Source of the DNA: SAR324 cluster bacterium
GTDB lineage: Bacteria > SAR324 > NAC60-12
DNA length: 43,654 bases
NCBI GenBank assembly: GCA_022448485.1
Contig: JAKUUI010000013.1
Span: 1-43,654, forward strand
Direction of reading: 5' to 3'
The number at the start of each line of letters is the position of its first letter. Positions within the stretch are counted from its first letter, which is position 1. The notes under the pieces were generated by a model, which saw only the letters and a list, made by a program, of their open reading frames with translations, had not been told where the DNA came from and searched no databases. The translations under genes and the position numbers were made by a program. Below are positions 24,976 to 32,699 of this stretch, one piece after another.

Positions 24976-25857
24976 TCATAAACGTTTGCAGGACGAAGAT
25001 AAGTGCGGAAGACCCTGTAGACAGAGAGTACTGGCACAATCTTCAATTTGGTTGAGATTCGGTCGAGAAGCAGACGGCATGTTTTTGGTACGGCTCCGGA
25101 CTGCTAACAAACACTGAAGCAATCGCTGTTCTTGCTGATCGACATCCATCCTTCCTCCAATACACTGAACACGAGCCTCTTTAAAGTTTGACCATGCAGG
25201 AAGACGATTCAGCTCCGCAACCAACGATTTTCTAATGTCTCGTAATTGTTCTGAATATGCTGATGCCTGTCTGTTTGTACTGCAGGTTGAGACTGATCTT
25301 TTGGTGCTTGTAAATGAATTTGATGACAGCTGACTTATAATCAGGAGCATCAATGCCATTCCCAACAACACTCCCACAGTAATTAGTAGCCACTTCAACC
25401 AACGTTTCCAATTTTTTGATGAAATATTTTCGGTTTTTCCGTCTTGAAAACTAACCTGAAAAAACTGTACTCTTCCATCTGATGATTCCTGGTTCAAGAT
25501 AGGTGTTTGCTCATGACCGAGAACAGCTCCAACCAGTTTGACTTCTGCAATTTCTGGAGAAGCCATATCATCAGTCAGCTTTGAAAGTTCAGCCACATCA
25601 CGTGCGTAACGGTGAATCAGTTGCATAACTTCTGGATGTTGGGGCCAGTTTTCGCGATTTACCTCCGGATTTGTCACAGTTGCAAGATCGACCCTTGAAA
25701 ACATCTTGGCCTTGCGCTCTTTTCCAGCACCGGTGTCACAGACCCCGATCGGGCGCCATTGAACATATTTAAGTCGAGAAATTTCAGTCATATTTCGGGA
25801 AATGGATATTCCCAACACAGGGAGGACTGAAGAGGAAAATATAGATCTGCTTAGCAT
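24976..25857 (-). CDS. Hypothetical protein with one central membrane segment
   Basis: The 293-residue frame has a cytoplasmic first half, a membrane segment WLKWLLITVGVLLGMALMLL at about residues 155-175, and a Cys-rich periplasmic C-terminal half (VSTCSTNRQ, ARVQCIGGRMD, LLQCLLAV, EDCASTLCLQG). Two to three disulfides are plausible. No family is recognised. The first ATG is only 8 nt from the tRNA-Gln CCA end, so an ATG at 25789-25791 is a strong alternative start, which would remove 22 residues. Confidence 0.6.
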   Translation of the reverse strand: MLSRSIFSSSVLPVLGISISRNMTEISRLKYVQWRPIGVCDTGAGKERKAKMFSRVDLATVTNPEVNRENWPQHPEVMQLIHRYARDVAELSKLTDDMASPEIAEVKLVGAVLGHEQTPILNQESSDGRVQFFQVSFQDGKTENISSKNWKRWLKWLLITVGVLLGMALMLLIISQLSSNSFTSTKRSVSTCSTNRQASAYSEQLRDIRKSLVAELNRLPAWSNFKEARVQCIGGRMDVDQQEQRLLQCLLAVRSRTKNMPSASRPNLNQIEDCASTLCLQGLPHLSSSCKRL

Positions 25858-25864
25858 GAATTAA

Positions 25865-25939
25865 TGGCTGGGGCGGCAGGGATCGAACCTGCGAATCACG
25901 GGATCAAAACCCGATGCCTTACCACTTGGCTACGCCCCA
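25865..25939 (-). tRNA. tRNA-Gln (UUG)
   Basis: The minus strand folds into a cloverleaf: acceptor TGGGGCG/CGCCCCA, D arm with AGCCAAGTGGTAAGGC, anticodon loop TTTTGAT with anticodon UUG between CGGG and CCCG, and T arm GCAGGTTCGATCCCTGC. The discriminator base is G, and CCA is encoded at 25865-25867. The acceptor pairs U1-A72 as in bacterial tRNA-Gln. Confidence 0.95.
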
Positions 25940-25985
25940 AACAACCAGTAATTAAATATTTTCATTCTATCTTGGCAACGAAAAA

Positions 25986-26060
25986 TTACAAGAGATTTTC
26001 TGAGTAAAAATTGTTCATGACTCTCTTGTAAAAGTTGTTACTCTCGCGAAAGTGATAACC
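25986..26060. repeat. Two adjacent inverted repeats upstream of tRNA-Gln
   Basis: TTACAAGAGA (25986-25995) and TCTCTTGTAA (26022-26031) are a perfect 10-bp inverted repeat with a 26-nt loop. Directly beside it, 26035-26060 forms a second, imperfect hairpin around TCGCGA. On the minus strand part of this second region reads TAGTTTAGTGGTTATCAC, similar to a tRNA D arm, but no acceptor or T arm is found, so it is not called a tRNA. Confidence 0.35.
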
Positions 26061-26144
26061 ACTAAACTAGCAAATATTTGTAATAATAGGATTTATTACC
26101 TCAGGGATAATAGACTAGTCTGGTATTTTTATTTAATAATGCCG

Positions 26145-26822
26145 TCATTCTTCAACTATGAACTCAAATCCCAGCAAAGAAAGTGTGAAGAGAACAACGT
26201 CAAAACCCAGAAGCAATTTCCACCATGACCAGACTTCTTCAGAGTGAGCTCCGAAAAAAAGAAAATCTGTAAGACGAACAACACACAACAGACTCGGTAC
26301 CATCAGCGGAAATATCAGTATTGGCAAAAGCATTTCTTTACCACGTAAAGTTGATGTCATTGCAGTAAGCAAAGTTCCTAATGAACTGAATCCCACTGTC
26401 CCAAAAAACAAAACCATGAGCAACTCTAACCAGTTTCTCACCTCAATTTCAAAAAAAAACAAACATAAAGGGATAAACAAAAGCTGCGTGAACAAAAGAA
26501 ACAAGGTATTGGCCAGCATCTTACCTAAAAACAAAACACTGCGATCCACTGGTGCTAATAACAAACCTCCCATGCAGCCAGTTTCCATTTCCTGCACAAA
26601 AGACTTACCCAATCCTAGGACACCACTCATCAGGAAAACAATCCAGATAACTCCCGGAAGTGCAATTTGAAACATTTCGGGCTCCTCTCCCATCGCAAAT
26701 TGAAAGACCAGCAAGGTCAGAATTGCAAATAAGATCATTGAGAGCAAGTTGTCCTTACGCTTCAAATCAATCAGCACATCTTTCCAAACTAAAATTAAAG
26801 TTTGCCGGAAAAACAATTGCAT
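26145..26822 (-). CDS. ccmB: Heme exporter membrane protein CcmB
   Basis: The 225-residue protein has the six-membrane-segment plan of CcmB, the permease of the CcmAB(C) complex for cytochrome c maturation. The start FRQTLILVWKDVLIDLKRKD and the cytoplasmic loop FVQEMETGCMGGLLLAPVDR are family hallmarks, and the TM region FFGTVGFSSLGTLLTAM fits. The other ccm genes are not beside it, so they must lie elsewhere or this is a lone permease. The FmdB-type gene follows upstream in the same direction. Confidence 0.88.
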   Translation of the reverse strand: MQLFFRQTLILVWKDVLIDLKRKDNLLSMILFAILTLLVFQFAMGEEPEMFQIALPGVIWIVFLMSGVLGLGKSFVQEMETGCMGGLLLAPVDRSVLFLGKMLANTLFLLFTQLLFIPLCLFFFEIEVRNWLELLMVLFFGTVGFSSLGTLLTAMTSTLRGKEMLLPILIFPLMVPSLLCVVRLTDFLFFGAHSEEVWSWWKLLLGFDVVLFTLSLLGFEFIVEE

Positions 26823-26859
26823 GAGCAGGATTCGACTTTAAGGAAACAGCAGAGAAAAA

Positions 26860-27216
26860 TCAGGCGGCTCTTTCTTTGCTCAAAGTTTTGGCGGTTTTAG
26901 TTGAAGTTGATTCCTTCTTTTCTGATGTAGTCGACTTTTCAGAACCAGGAGGCTTATCTTTAGTGGAATTTTCCTTAGCTGTTGAGGAACTCTTTTCTTT
27001 TAAAGATTTTTCTGTTTTTTCGGTTTCAATACCGTTGCTGGAATATCCATCTTTGTACCATCCACCTCCTTTAAGATGGAATGAGCTCACCGAAACTTGA
27101 CGCTCAGCGCTGTTTTTCCCACAATCAGGACATTCTTCCAGCGATGGATCACTGAATTTTTGTACTTCTTCAAACTCGTATCCACAACTTGTGCAGAGGT
27201 ATTCATAGATTGGCAT
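26860..27216 (-). CDS. FmdB-family zinc-ribbon protein with charged tail
   Basis: The 118-residue protein starts MPIYEYLCTSCGYEFEEVQ and has a second knuckle in CPDCGKNSAERQ, a C-x2-C/C-x2-C zinc ribbon of the FmdB family, often linked to regulatory or RNA/nucleotide roles. The last 60 residues are a Lys/Glu/Ser/Thr-rich low-complexity tail (EKTEKSLKEKSSS). The function of the family is poorly defined. It is divergent from lptB, 99 bp away. Confidence 0.82.
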   Translation of the reverse strand: MPIYEYLCTSCGYEFEEVQKFSDPSLEECPDCGKNSAERQVSVSSFHLKGGGWYKDGYSSNGIETEKTEKSLKEKSSSTAKENSTKDKPPGSEKSTTSEKKESTSTKTAKTLSKERAA

Positions 27217-27315
27217 ATAATTCTCTTTCTGCTAAAATCAAATTACATTAAAACCAGATAGAACTATACAAAAAAAAATTATTATTGTCAATTCAGAGTT
27301 ACTTGGAGGATTGGT

Positions 27316-28044
27316 TTGAGCACAAGAAAATTAGAAGCCACTAACCTGAAAAAATCATACCAGGGTAGATATGCGGTCAGGGGCATCTCGCTTGAGGTCA
27401 CTCAAGGTCAGGTTGTTGGCCTGCTCGGCCCTAATGGTGCAGGAAAAACGACAGCATTTTACATGATAGCCGGTGTCCAACGTCCGGAAGAAGGTACCGT
27501 CCTTTTGGACGGGCAGAACATCACCAGCTACCCCATGCACAAGCGAGCAAAAGCCGGTCTCGGATATCTTTCTCAGGAACGTTCAATTTTTCGGAAACTT
27601 ACAGTTGAAGAAAACTTGAATGCAGTGTTGGAAATGCTTCCGCTGAGTCGTTCTGAAAAACGAAAACGTCTTGAATCACTGCTGAATGAACTTAGAATAC
27701 AGCATGTCAGGAAAATAAAAGGATACGCCCTTTCCGGCGGAGAAAGCCGGCGAGCAGAAATAGCTCGTGCTTTGGTACTTGAACCAACTATCATGTTACT
27801 GGATGAACCATTTGCTGGTGTGGACCCTATTGCAGTTACAGATATTCAAACGATAATCCGACAACTAGCCCAACGTAACATCGGGGTCTTAATAACAGAC
27901 CATAATGTCCGAGAGACATTTGGGATTATCGATTACGGCTATATCATGAACGAAGGAGAGTTGTTGATTGACGGCACGCCTGATGAACTGGTCGAAAATG
28001 ATCAGGCCCGAAAAGTTTATCTCGGCAAGTCTTTCTCGATGTAG
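27316..28044 (+). CDS. lptB: LPS export ABC transporter ATPase LptB
   Basis: The 242-residue ATPase powers LPS extraction by LptFGC. Walker A is GLLGPNGAGKTT, the signature is YALSGGESRRAEIAR, and Walker B is MLLDEPFAGVDP; ITDHNVRETFGI is the H-loop. LptB-specific GYLSQERSIFRKLTVEENL is present. The start is TTG at 27316 with GGAGG 6 nt upstream. It heads the lptB-rpoN-pspA-rpsU run, a common order in Gram-negative bacteria for the first two. Confidence 0.93.
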   Translation: MSTRKLEATNLKKSYQGRYAVRGISLEVTQGQVVGLLGPNGAGKTTAFYMIAGVQRPEEGTVLLDGQNITSYPMHKRAKAGLGYLSQERSIFRKLTVEENLNAVLEMLPLSRSEKRKRLESLLNELRIQHVRKIKGYALSGGESRRAEIARALVLEPTIMLLDEPFAGVDPIAVTDIQTIIRQLAQRNIGVLITDHNVRETFGIIDYGYIMNEGELLIDGTPDELVENDQARKVYLGKSFSM

Positions 28045-28163
28045 GTTTGACTTTTATGCCAACTTAGAGCGAAACTAATAGCTAGCAAATTAAGATCATA
28101 TCTTGATCGGTATCTTGTGAAAATAATTGTCTTAACTGTAATAAAGCAGGATAGAGAGGATTC

Positions 28164-29858
28164 ATGGCAATGCAGATGAAAATGCAGATGAAGATGAGCC
28201 AGCAGCTCATCATGACCCCACAGCTGCAACAAGCCATCAAACTCCTGCAATTGTCACGTGCTGAACTGGAAGAGTTAATCGAACAAACTTTAATAGAAAA
28301 TCCTGTCCTTGAGGAAGGCATAGATATGGATACCTTCCCTAACAAAACAGAAGATTCACAAGAGACAACAGAGACTGCAGAAAGCCCAGAAGTTGTTGCT
28401 GATACAGACGATTTTGAAACCGCTCGAGAAAACGAACCGGAAAAAAAAGATCAGGACGAAATCGACTGGCAGCAGTATATTGAACAAGTTGAGCAGTTTG
28501 GCGGATACCAGGAACGTCGGTATAATGTTGCTTCAGAAGACGAAGAAGGACCTTCCATCGAGGCCACTGCTGCGCAAACTGAATCTTTAGCGGATCATTT
28601 GGTATGGCAATTAGACATGCTCGATCTCTCTAAGCTGGAATACCTTGCAGGCGCACACTTGATCGGCAATATTGATGATGATGGTTTCCTGGTAACCAGT
28701 ATCCGTGAACTGCTGGAATCTCAGCGGGATTTGTACGATCAGATCGTTGCAAAACATAAAAGTGGTGACCTCCCCGACCTGCCTGAAATTGATCCAGACA
28801 TGTTAGACCTGAAATTTCAGTCAGGCAAACCAACTCAGAAGAAAAAAAATAAAAAAGAAGAGCCATCCGACTTTGTTGAAGAAGTGAATGTCCTAGAAGA
28901 AGAGCCTAAAAAAACTGAACTTCTATCTGCGGCATGTTCCTTCGTAGAAAATGTTTTGGTTAAAATACAGCAATTCAATCCCAATGGAGTTGGTGCAAGA
29001 AGTTTACAGGAGTGTCTCTTAATTCAGTTGGACATTTTGGGTGAGAGTGGCAACTTGTGTTCCCGCATTGTCAAAAATGACATGCCGCTGCTGGAGTCAA
29101 AGGATCTAAAAAAAATTGCCCGCAGACAAAAGCAGGATATTGAACAAGTGATTGAAGCTTATCGTCTGATCATGTCACTTGAGCCAAAACCTGGCAGAGA
29201 GTTTATTGCCAATCCTTCGCATCACTACATAATTCCTGATGTATATATCTATCAAAAGGACCACGAATACAAAGTTGCACTCAACTCTGCAGGTATGCCA
29301 CGTCTCCGTATCAGTAATTATTATAAAGATTTGAGCAACACTCTTGAAGATGACGGAAGTCTCACAAAAGATTATATATTAGAAAAAGTCAAAGCAGGTC
29401 AATGGCTGCTAAAAAGTATAGAGCAGAGGCAAAAAACTATTTACCGCGTGACAAAAAGCATTCTCCGCTTTCAAAAAGAGTTCTTTGAAAAGGGTATCCA
29501 TTATTTGCGCCCTCTTGTGCTCAAGGATGTTGCAGAAGATATTGACGTGCATGAGTCGACCGTCAGCAGGATCACCACCAACAAATATGTTCACACGCCG
29601 CAAGGAATTTTTGAATTAAAATATTTCTTTACCAGTGGCATTGATCAAGGAAGAGGAGAGGCTGTTTCTTCAAAACGAATAAAAGATATGATTATGCAAA
29701 TGGTACAAAAAGAAAATTTAAAGTCACCTTATACAGATTTGCAGATAGCAGATGTTCTTGAGCGGAAAAGTGGAATAAAAGTAGCTCGCAGAACTGTCGC
29801 CAAATATCGGGAGGCACTCAACATCCTCCCTTCAAACAAACGCAAACAACTCTTCTAG
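28164..29858 (+). CDS. rpoN: RNA polymerase sigma-54 factor
   Basis: The 564-residue protein begins with region I (QQLIMTPQLQQAIKLLQLSR ... LIEQTLIENPVLEE), which contacts bacterial enhancer-binding ATPases. Region III has the core-binding and DNA-binding parts, including VAEDIDVHESTVSRITTNKY and the RpoN box ARRTVAKYRE. At 564 residues it is longer than the usual about 480, with a strongly acidic insertion at about residues 50-130 and a Lys/Glu stretch near 225-255. AGAGAGG lies 5 nt before the ATG. pspA follows after 22 bp. Confidence 0.95.
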   Translation: MAMQMKMQMKMSQQLIMTPQLQQAIKLLQLSRAELEELIEQTLIENPVLEEGIDMDTFPNKTEDSQETTETAESPEVVADTDDFETARENEPEKKDQDEIDWQQYIEQVEQFGGYQERRYNVASEDEEGPSIEATAAQTESLADHLVWQLDMLDLSKLEYLAGAHLIGNIDDDGFLVTSIRELLESQRDLYDQIVAKHKSGDLPDLPEIDPDMLDLKFQSGKPTQKKKNKKEEPSDFVEEVNVLEEEPKKTELLSAACSFVENVLVKIQQFNPNGVGARSLQECLLIQLDILGESGNLCSRIVKNDMPLLESKDLKKIARRQKQDIEQVIEAYRLIMSLEPKPGREFIANPSHHYIIPDVYIYQKDHEYKVALNSAGMPRLRISNYYKDLSNTLEDDGSLTKDYILEKVKAGQWLLKSIEQRQKTIYRVTKSILRFQKEFFEKGIHYLRPLVLKDVAEDIDVHESTVSRITTNKYVHTPQGIFELKYFFTSGIDQGRGEAVSSKRIKDMIMQMVQKENLKSPYTDLQIADVLERKSGIKVARRTVAKYREALNILPSNKRKQLF

Positions 29859-29880
29859 AAACCTTCATTCAAAAAATAAT

Positions 29881-30591
29881 ATGGGAATTCTCTTGCGCCT
29901 GTTTAATCTATTTCGGGCAAACGCCAATGATATGCTTGATAAAGCAGAAGATCCAGAAAAAATGCTTCAGCAAACGCTCTCTGATTTTGAAGTTCAAAAA
30001 CGGAAAGCCAAACAGCAAATGACAGAGGCTTTAGCCTTACAGAAACGCTTTGAACGCGACACAGAAAAAGAATATAAAGAGGCAGAAAAATGGGAGCAAA
30101 AGGCAATCCTTGCTGTTCAAAATGAAAAAGATCATTTAGCTAAGGAAGCACTGACCCGGAAAAAAGAACATACTTTCCGTGCTGCAGATTTTGAAAAACA
30201 GCTTGAGATGCATCGGAGCAATGCAGAAGCACTCCGAAGCAGCTACCAGACTATGGAAGACAAAATCGATGAAATCAAACGCAAAAAAGGACTCTTGTCT
30301 GTAAAACAAAAACAGGCAGAAGCTCAGGAACAGATTTTTCTAACTATGGAAGGCCTCGGAGACACTTCCGGTGCCATGGAAACAATAGCACGTGTTGAAG
30401 AAAAGGTGGAAAACATGCAGGCAAGAGCTGAGGCCTACCAGGAAATCGGCATGGAATCTGACAAAGGTAGTTTAGAAAACAAATTTGAGGAGTTGGAACA
30501 CGATTCTTCAGATATGGAATTAGAATTGCTTGAATTGAAAAAACGGGCAGCTCTTCCTGCTCCCGATGAAGAAACTGATAAAAAGCAATAA
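29881..30591 (+). CDS. pspA: PspA/IM30-family membrane-stress protein
   Basis: The 236-residue, almost entirely helical protein starts with MGILLRLFNLFRANANDMLDK, the amphipathic helix that binds the inner membrane, and continues as a long coiled coil (LQKRFERDTEKEYKEAEKWE). PspA forms ESCRT-III-like polymers that protect a leaky inner membrane. It follows rpoN by 22 bp. PspA genes are classically sigma-54 dependent, so co-location with rpoN is suggestive, but no pspF or sigma-54 promoter is visible in the gap. Confidence 0.85.
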   Translation: MGILLRLFNLFRANANDMLDKAEDPEKMLQQTLSDFEVQKRKAKQQMTEALALQKRFERDTEKEYKEAEKWEQKAILAVQNEKDHLAKEALTRKKEHTFRAADFEKQLEMHRSNAEALRSSYQTMEDKIDEIKRKKGLLSVKQKQAEAQEQIFLTMEGLGDTSGAMETIARVEEKVENMQARAEAYQEIGMESDKGSLENKFEELEHDSSDMELELLELKKRAALPAPDEETDKKQ

Positions 30592-30677
30592 AAATGTTGT
30601 ATTTATTAGGTTTGTGCATCATACTGAGCAGTTGTGAAAAGAATAACTTATATTGTAAATGCATAAACAGGTAATTC

Positions 30678-30896
30678 ATGCCAATCAAAGTTGAAGTCCG
30701 CGATGGTAACGTCGGCAGATCAATGATGCAACTTAAGCGTACCTTGATCAGAGAGGGTCTTTTTAAAGAAATCAAGAAACGAAAATTTCACTGCAAGCCG
30801 TCTTTGGCAAAACGTCTCAAGCGTGAGGCCGCGGCAAAACAGCGCAACAAGGACCTTAAACGCGAAATCCGTGCGGCACTAAAAGCCGATTTCTAA
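30678..30896 (+). CDS. rpsU: 30S ribosomal protein S21
   Basis: The 72-residue basic protein (PIKVEVRDGNVGRSMMQLKR, followed by RKFHCKPSLAKRLKREAAAK) matches S21. It helps position mRNA near the anti-Shine-Dalgarno. It ends the rightward run. Confidence 0.95.
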   Translation: MPIKVEVRDGNVGRSMMQLKRTLIREGLFKEIKKRKFHCKPSLAKRLKREAAAKQRNKDLKREIRAALKADF

Positions 30897-30911
30897 GATT
30901 ATTCCTGTATT

Positions 30912-30958
30912 AGTAAAGAGGGGCCATTTTTCAGGTGTATCATTCCAGCCTTTTTACT
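30912..30958. other. Inverted repeat between rpsU and the selenoprotein W-like gene
   Basis: AGTAAAGAGG (30912-30921) pairs with CCTTTTTACT (30949-30958) with one G-U, around a 27-nt loop. It lies 16 bp after the rpsU stop between convergent genes, and the right arm contains five T. It may terminate transcription, but the long loop and absence of a T-run after the stem make this uncertain. Confidence 0.3.
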
Positions 30959-31090
30959 GCCTGTTTACACCCAATATCGACAAATTATGTCTGACAGATT
31001 AGCTCGGACAAGCTTCTTGATTTTATAATAATATCTGATATTTTGCAGTTCTCTAAACTTCTATTGTCAGAACTGTAATTTACGAGATAT

Positions 31091-31309
31091 TCATTTCCGG
31101 ATTATCTTTGTTACTTCTCCAGGCTCCGGAAACCTCGCAAGTTTTTTCTTGGAAAAAACAATTTTTCCATCCACAACCACTTCAAAATCTCCACGTTCTC
31201 CTGAAAGAAGTTCAGAATCCACTGCAAAGGATTCTTTTAATTCCGTAGCCAAACTGACCGCGCTGGGCTCGTAGTTTCAGACCACGCAGTAATATATTTT
31301 GACGTTCAT
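31091..31309 (-). CDS. SelW-like (Rdx family) selenoprotein, 72 aa with in-frame UGA
   Basis: On the minus strand ATG at 31307-31309 opens a 72-codon frame interrupted by a TGA at 31277-31279 and stopped at 31091-31093. Read with Sec at codon 11 it begins MNVKIYYCVVUNYEPSA, which gives the SelW-family CxxU redox motif (C-V-V-U) after a beta strand. The rest fits the small thioredoxin-like Rdx fold, ending GDFEVVVDGKIVFSKKKLA and GEVTKIIRK; SelW proteins share the VDGxxxFSK segment. A GGUC-loop hairpin begins 17 nt after the UGA. It is the last gene of a long leftward run from trpB. The length is normal for SelW. SelW proteins are thought to be glutathione-dependent redox proteins. Confidence 0.85.
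31247..31276 (-). promoter_or_regulatory. Bacterial SECIS element of the SelW-like gene
   Basis: Downstream of the UGA, AGCC-C-AGC pairs with GTT-T-GGCT (7 bp with a central mismatch and a G-U) and leaves the loop GCGGTCA. The GG of the loop is 17 nt from the UGA, the same spacing and the same GGUC as in the GrdB/PrdB-like gene, consistent with one SelB reading both. Confidence 0.75.
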
Positions 31310-31492
31310 TTTTTTTCTACTATTCAAAAGATTTAAACATCTGACTGCACCAAGAACTTTGACAGAATCAGAGCTATGACTAAATGGTGACCGTATTCTA
31401 GTGAAAAATCAAGATCTGGACGTACAAAAAGAAATGTGGGAACAGGTTATTGCCCTTCCGCACCAAGACAGGTTATGAAGAAGCGTTTTCAT

Positions 31493-32128
31493 TTAAACGT
31501 GACTGTTCCCTTGAAGTTTGGCAATTGTGTCGTTGGATAATATCTCTGCAGGTGGAGGTGGGTTTATTTTGCTGGCCAGCAGTGAAAGCAGTTTTTGTCC
31601 TACTTTAAATACACCATAAATAAAAGGCAGGGGTGAAAGTACCTGAATCATTCGGACTATGGAAAAAATTAACATGACTGCCAAAGCAGATAAACCCAAG
31701 GTGAGATCGATTGAATGCTCCAACCAATTTACTGCTAACCTGCCGGCATATCCGTTCTGCCAGAAAAACTCCAATTCAACTGTTTTTATATTGCCGGATA
31801 GTAGGACAACTTCATGGATAATCGAAAGTAAAAAAACAAGAACAAACGCATAATAGGTTCCTGCTAATCCGGAAACCTGGCGAGGTTGGTGCAAAGCTGT
31901 CCTGACAAAAAGCCATGGAAGAAGCAAAGCCGATGGACCAAAAATTTCCAGTAAAGAACCGCCGATTAATGCTCCGACCAACCCCGTCCAGTTCCGAATT
32001 CCTTCTGAAGGATACAACTGATTAAAAACAGTCGGATCCAAAAAATCTGCAGTCAGCATTGACAATAACAGGACTAAACCTATTCCTCCAAAAAACAGAT
32101 AGTCGATGCGTAGCTTGATTGCACTCAT
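31493..32128 (-). CDS. FtsK 4TM-like membrane domain without motor
   Basis: The 211-residue protein has four membrane segments (IGLVLLLSMLTADFL, LVGALIGGSLLEIFG with LLLPWLFV, YYAFVLVFLLSIIHEVVLL, LTLGLSALAVMLIFSIV) in the layout of the FtsK/SpoIIIE N-terminal domain. The NWTGLVGALIGGSLLEIFGPS stretch is close to the FtsK pattern N-x-x-G-x-x-GA-x-x-A-x-x-L-x-x-x-FG. The ATPase and gamma domains are absent: a stop follows INPPPPAEILSNDTIAKLQ. A split FtsK with a separate motor, a decayed remnant or a stand-alone membrane protein are all possible. coaD lies 21 bp upstream. Confidence 0.7.
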   Translation of the reverse strand: MSAIKLRIDYLFFGGIGLVLLLSMLTADFLDPTVFNQLYPSEGIRNWTGLVGALIGGSLLEIFGPSALLLPWLFVRTALHQPRQVSGLAGTYYAFVLVFLLSIIHEVVLLSGNIKTVELEFFWQNGYAGRLAVNWLEHSIDLTLGLSALAVMLIFSIVRMIQVLSPLPFIYGVFKVGQKLLSLLASKINPPPPAEILSNDTIAKLQGNSHV

Positions 32129-32149
32129 AGTTTTTGACTTACTAAGGTT

Positions 32150-32647
32150 TTACAAATCAGGATCTTTTTGGATTGCATCATCCACAATTTTTGCCACAGA
32201 TGGCAAAACATAGTCTTCAATTGACTCTCCCAGAAATGCTAATTCACGAACAAGAGTCGAGTTGATGGCAAAAAGGTCCGGTTTTCCAAATAAGCAAAAG
32301 GTTTCAATTTCAGGATCAATACCTTTGTTTCCAACAGCTTGCTGAAATTCCCCCTGAAAATCGTCCAAACTCCTTAATCCTTTCACAATTACCTGCGCTT
32401 TACGTTCTTGCACGTAACGAATAGTTGAGCCTGAGAAGGCTTCAACTGTGACGTTTTTTAGATCGTAATGCTGCACATATTCATTCATCATGCACAAACG
32501 TACTTCTTCAGTAAACATATAGTGCTTTTCCGTATTCATTGCAGCCGACCAAAAAACATGTTCAAACTGCTTCGCAGTTCTCACCAAAATATCAGCATGA
32601 CCATAAGTTGGAGGGTTTGCACTCGTTGGGTAAACAGCAATTCGCAT
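32150..32647 (-). CDS. coaD: Phosphopantetheine adenylyltransferase
   Basis: The 165-residue nucleotidyltransferase transfers AMP from ATP to 4'-phosphopantetheine in CoA synthesis. The motifs are the T/H-x-GH equivalent RIAVYPTSANPPTYGHADIL and, further on, KGLRSLDDFQGEFQQA and SSLV-like NSTLVRELAF. Position R in RGLR is Lys here. Minor departures from the classic GxFDPxTxGH are visible (PTSANPPT), but the fold and length fit. It lies 53 bp after mutS. Confidence 0.88.
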   Translation of the reverse strand: MRIAVYPTSANPPTYGHADILVRTAKQFEHVFWSAAMNTEKHYMFTEEVRLCMMNEYVQHYDLKNVTVEAFSGSTIRYVQERKAQVIVKGLRSLDDFQGEFQQAVGNKGIDPEIETFCLFGKPDLFAINSTLVRELAFLGESIEDYVLPSVAKIVDDAIQKDPDL

Positions 32648-32699
32648 TTTTTTGATTCCAGATTCAGGGTTCAGGTTTCAATCTTCCGGCCTCTATTCT

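Noticed and set aside
26034-26065. tRNA-like segment as a second tRNA gene
   Set aside because: It has D-arm similarity only; acceptor, anticodon and T arm cannot be formed.
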